A stretch of 64,000 nt of DNA. Source: a virus. The DNA is taken from positions 1 to 64,000 of IMG/VR virus record IMGVR_UViG_3300027749_000111; one strand, written 5' to 3'. This document shows positions 62,409-64,000 of the stretch, in pieces (the first letter of the stretch is position 1; each line of letters opens with the position of its first letter). A program made the position numbers and the translations under genes. The notes beneath the pieces were generated by a model. It ran no database searches. It worked only from the letters and a program-made list of their open reading frames with translations, and was not told the DNA's origin.

Positions 62409-64000
62409 TGTCTATTCTTCCAAGGAATACTGATCCATCTAAAGACTACGTAACACAAGGGTATAATCCACCATTGACACAAAATGGATTGGTATACAAT
62501 CAAATTTATGCTCACACAGGTGTAGTAGACACTCTTAATAATATCAATCAAAATGCTTATGCTGATCCAAATTTATCTATTATTAATAATTCTAATAATA
62601 CATTATCACTTACACAACAGCAACAAACACAATGGATTTCCTCTGCTGATTATGGCAATAATGTTAATGGTTCATCTGTTACATTAAAGTATTATGTTGC
62701 AAATACAACGTACTTTAATACAATTAATTTTAACATTTTAAATGTACCTTGTTATGTTCAATTGTTAGATTATGATGGCAACATATTAGATCCAAATGCA
62801 ACATTTAGCATTGCTGGTGGAAATGATATTTATACTACAACTGACTGGGTTAATATCAAATATGTTTCTGATCAAACATTAACCATTCAATCAGATACTG
62901 AAAAAAACTTTATACAAGTTGTTATTAGTAGAAATAAATTAGTACAGCAACCAAGTTCATTAAGCAACACCTTACAGAGCATTCCTTACAGCGTTGGCAT
63001 TAGAAATCTTAGTTTAAAACTAAATATACAATCATCAAATGATGTGCCAATTAGTGGTACTGCAACACCATTTATTGTGCAAAACAAATTTGGTTTTATT
63101 GAACAATACAATCAAGTTGTTTTTTCCGGAACCAATGCATTTACAACCAGTGGTAATAACTACTGGAAGTCTGCACCACAACCAGTTGGTGATGCCGTTG
63201 TAAGCTTTTATATTCAAACAGGTGTATCAGGTTCTAACACTATGAATGCATCTGTTATTAATAAACTTTATTTAGATCCTATTTATAGTGGATGCAAATT
63301 CAATATGTATTACACTACTTATACTGGTTTTGCCAATAATAATGACCCATCTGGTTATACTTGGACTCCAATACAACGTGATTTCACTATGCACAAGGGC
63401 CTATACACTTTACCAAATATAACATCTACTTATATCAAGCTTGAATTTACTCAACTTGCTTCTGAACCATATGATATGCAATATGATTACATCAATAGAG
63501 ATATTAATGTATTTCCATACTATGTAGAACAATACTATGCTGATCTTGAAAATAATATTATTGATGGCGCTAGCGATAATTATTATTATTTAACATCTAA
63601 TAACAATCAAGCACCTAATTACCAAACCAGTGCATCAACGTTATTTGGTGTTGCAAGCAACAGCAGCAATTTAAATTCATCATGGCCATCTATTGGCACC
63701 AGCACAACATCATCACCATCAGTATCTAGTGCCTCATACATTATTGATCCAAGCATGAGCTATAAATTAATTGATAGTAACGGTCAATATAACGGTCAAA
63801 GTTACACGCAATTTTTGCAACGACGTTTCCCCAATGTTGGTACTCACAATTATTCTCAGATTACTGTAAAGCACAATTGGCATCAAGCTTACTATGCTGG
63901 TTTATACAATGTTTCTGCTTTTTATGAAAAAAATACATACGATGATTTAAAACCAATCATTAGCAATTTAATTTCTAGCAATAATAACAACCAATTCTCT
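62408..64000 (+). CDS. Baseplate wedge or fibre protein, truncated at window edge
   Basis: 531 visible residues, ATG 62408 overlapping the previous stop (TAATG), open to the right edge. It starts MSILPRNTDPSKDYVTQGYN. Asn/Ser/Tyr-rich with beta strands (VSFYIQTGVSGSNTMNAS) and aromatic YVEQYYADLENN. No coiled coil or enzymatic motif. Its place after gpI suggests a large baseplate or fibre-attachment protein. The C-terminal part is missing. Confidence 0.65.
   Translation, partial: MSILPRNTDPSKDYVTQGYNPPLTQNGLVYNQIYAHTGVVDTLNNINQNAYADPNLSIINNSNNTLSLTQQQQTQWISSADYGNNVNGSSVTLKYYVANTTYFNTINFNILNVPCYVQLLDYDGNILDPNATFSIAGGNDIYTTTDWVNIKYVSDQTLTIQSDTEKNFIQVVISRNKLVQQPSSLSNTLQSIPYSVGIRNLSLKLNIQSSNDVPISGTATPFIVQNKFGFIEQYNQVVFSGTNAFTTSGNNYWKSAPQPVGDAVVSFYIQTGVSGSNTMNASVINKLYLDPIYSGCKFNMYYTTYTGFANNNDPSGYTWTPIQRDFTMHKGLYTLPNITSTYIKLEFTQLASEPYDMQYDYINRDINVFPYYVEQYYADLENNIIDGASDNYYYLTSNNNQAPNYQTSASTLFGVASNSSNLNSSWPSIGTSTTSSPSVSSASYIIDPSMSYKLIDSNGQYNGQSYTQFLQRRFPNVGTHNYSQITVKHNWHQAYYAGLYNVSAFYEKNTYDDLKPIISNLISSNNNNQFS

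Overview
The window is part of the genome of a large, tailed, contractile-tail (myovirus-type) bacteriophage. It is AT-rich (about 40% G+C judged by eye), densely packed, and cut at both ends: a minus-strand gene runs off the left edge and a baseplate gene off the right edge. No integrase, repressor, replication gene or terminase was recognised here. The host is not given by the sequence. A small protein with a repeated HGT-x-AGY-x2-HLK...C-x2-C motif, several NlpC/P60-type hydrolases and a DUF1003 protein make a Gram-positive, probably actinobacterial, low-GC host my best guess (inference).

Layout. (1) 1-2641, minus strand: seven small genes, each with a near-perfect AGGAGG ribosome site; the three outermost are tandem alanine-rich coiled-coil paralogs. 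(2) 2648-2967: a 320-bp divergent intergenic region with G-tracts and a promoter for the rightward genes. (3) 2968-25490, plus strand: about 22 kb of mostly unrecognised proteins, many with Cys-x2-Cys zinc clusters, acidic tracts and an N-terminal basic-hydrophobic-Ala-Ser/Thr motif. Embedded here are a papain-like protein, a Dps ferritin, a metallophosphoesterase, a YiiX-like permuted papain, a small membrane protein with a histone-H1-like tail, three tRNAs (Asn, Gln, Ile-UAU), a tRNA-Gln remnant and an HNH endonuclease. (4) 25557-38676, head module: portal, two membrane proteins (one DUF1003), prohead protease, zinc-ribbon protein, scaffold-like protein, decoration protein, major capsid protein and further virion proteins. 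(5) 38689-43731: a repeat-bearing fibre-like protein, an NlpC/P60 + PG-binding endolysin, and a glycine-rich adhesin-like protein. (6) 43737-46830: neck and tail-completion genes. (7) 46904-64000: sheath, tube, a further virion protein, tail-assembly chaperone pair with a -1 frameshift site, tape measure, baseplate hub carrying an internal NlpC/P60 domain, gp25-like wedge, baseplate J, gpI-like protein and a truncated wedge or fibre gene.

How it works together. Regions 4-7 are a complete head-neck-tail-baseplate assembly line in conventional order. Region 3 is the puzzling part. Several of its proteins carry the same short basic-hydrophobic-Ala motif that recurs in the scaffold, the portal C-terminus and the major capsid N-terminus. 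I propose, as inference, that this motif is the site used by the prohead protease and that region 3 encodes a set of head-packaged or protease-processed proteins.

Regulation. A recurrent promoter-like signal (TGTAAW, 16 bp, NATAGT) sits 53-61 bp upstream of several start codons. Strong intergenic hairpins follow the major capsid gene and the virion-protein gene beside the tail tube, and probably set mRNA stoichiometry.
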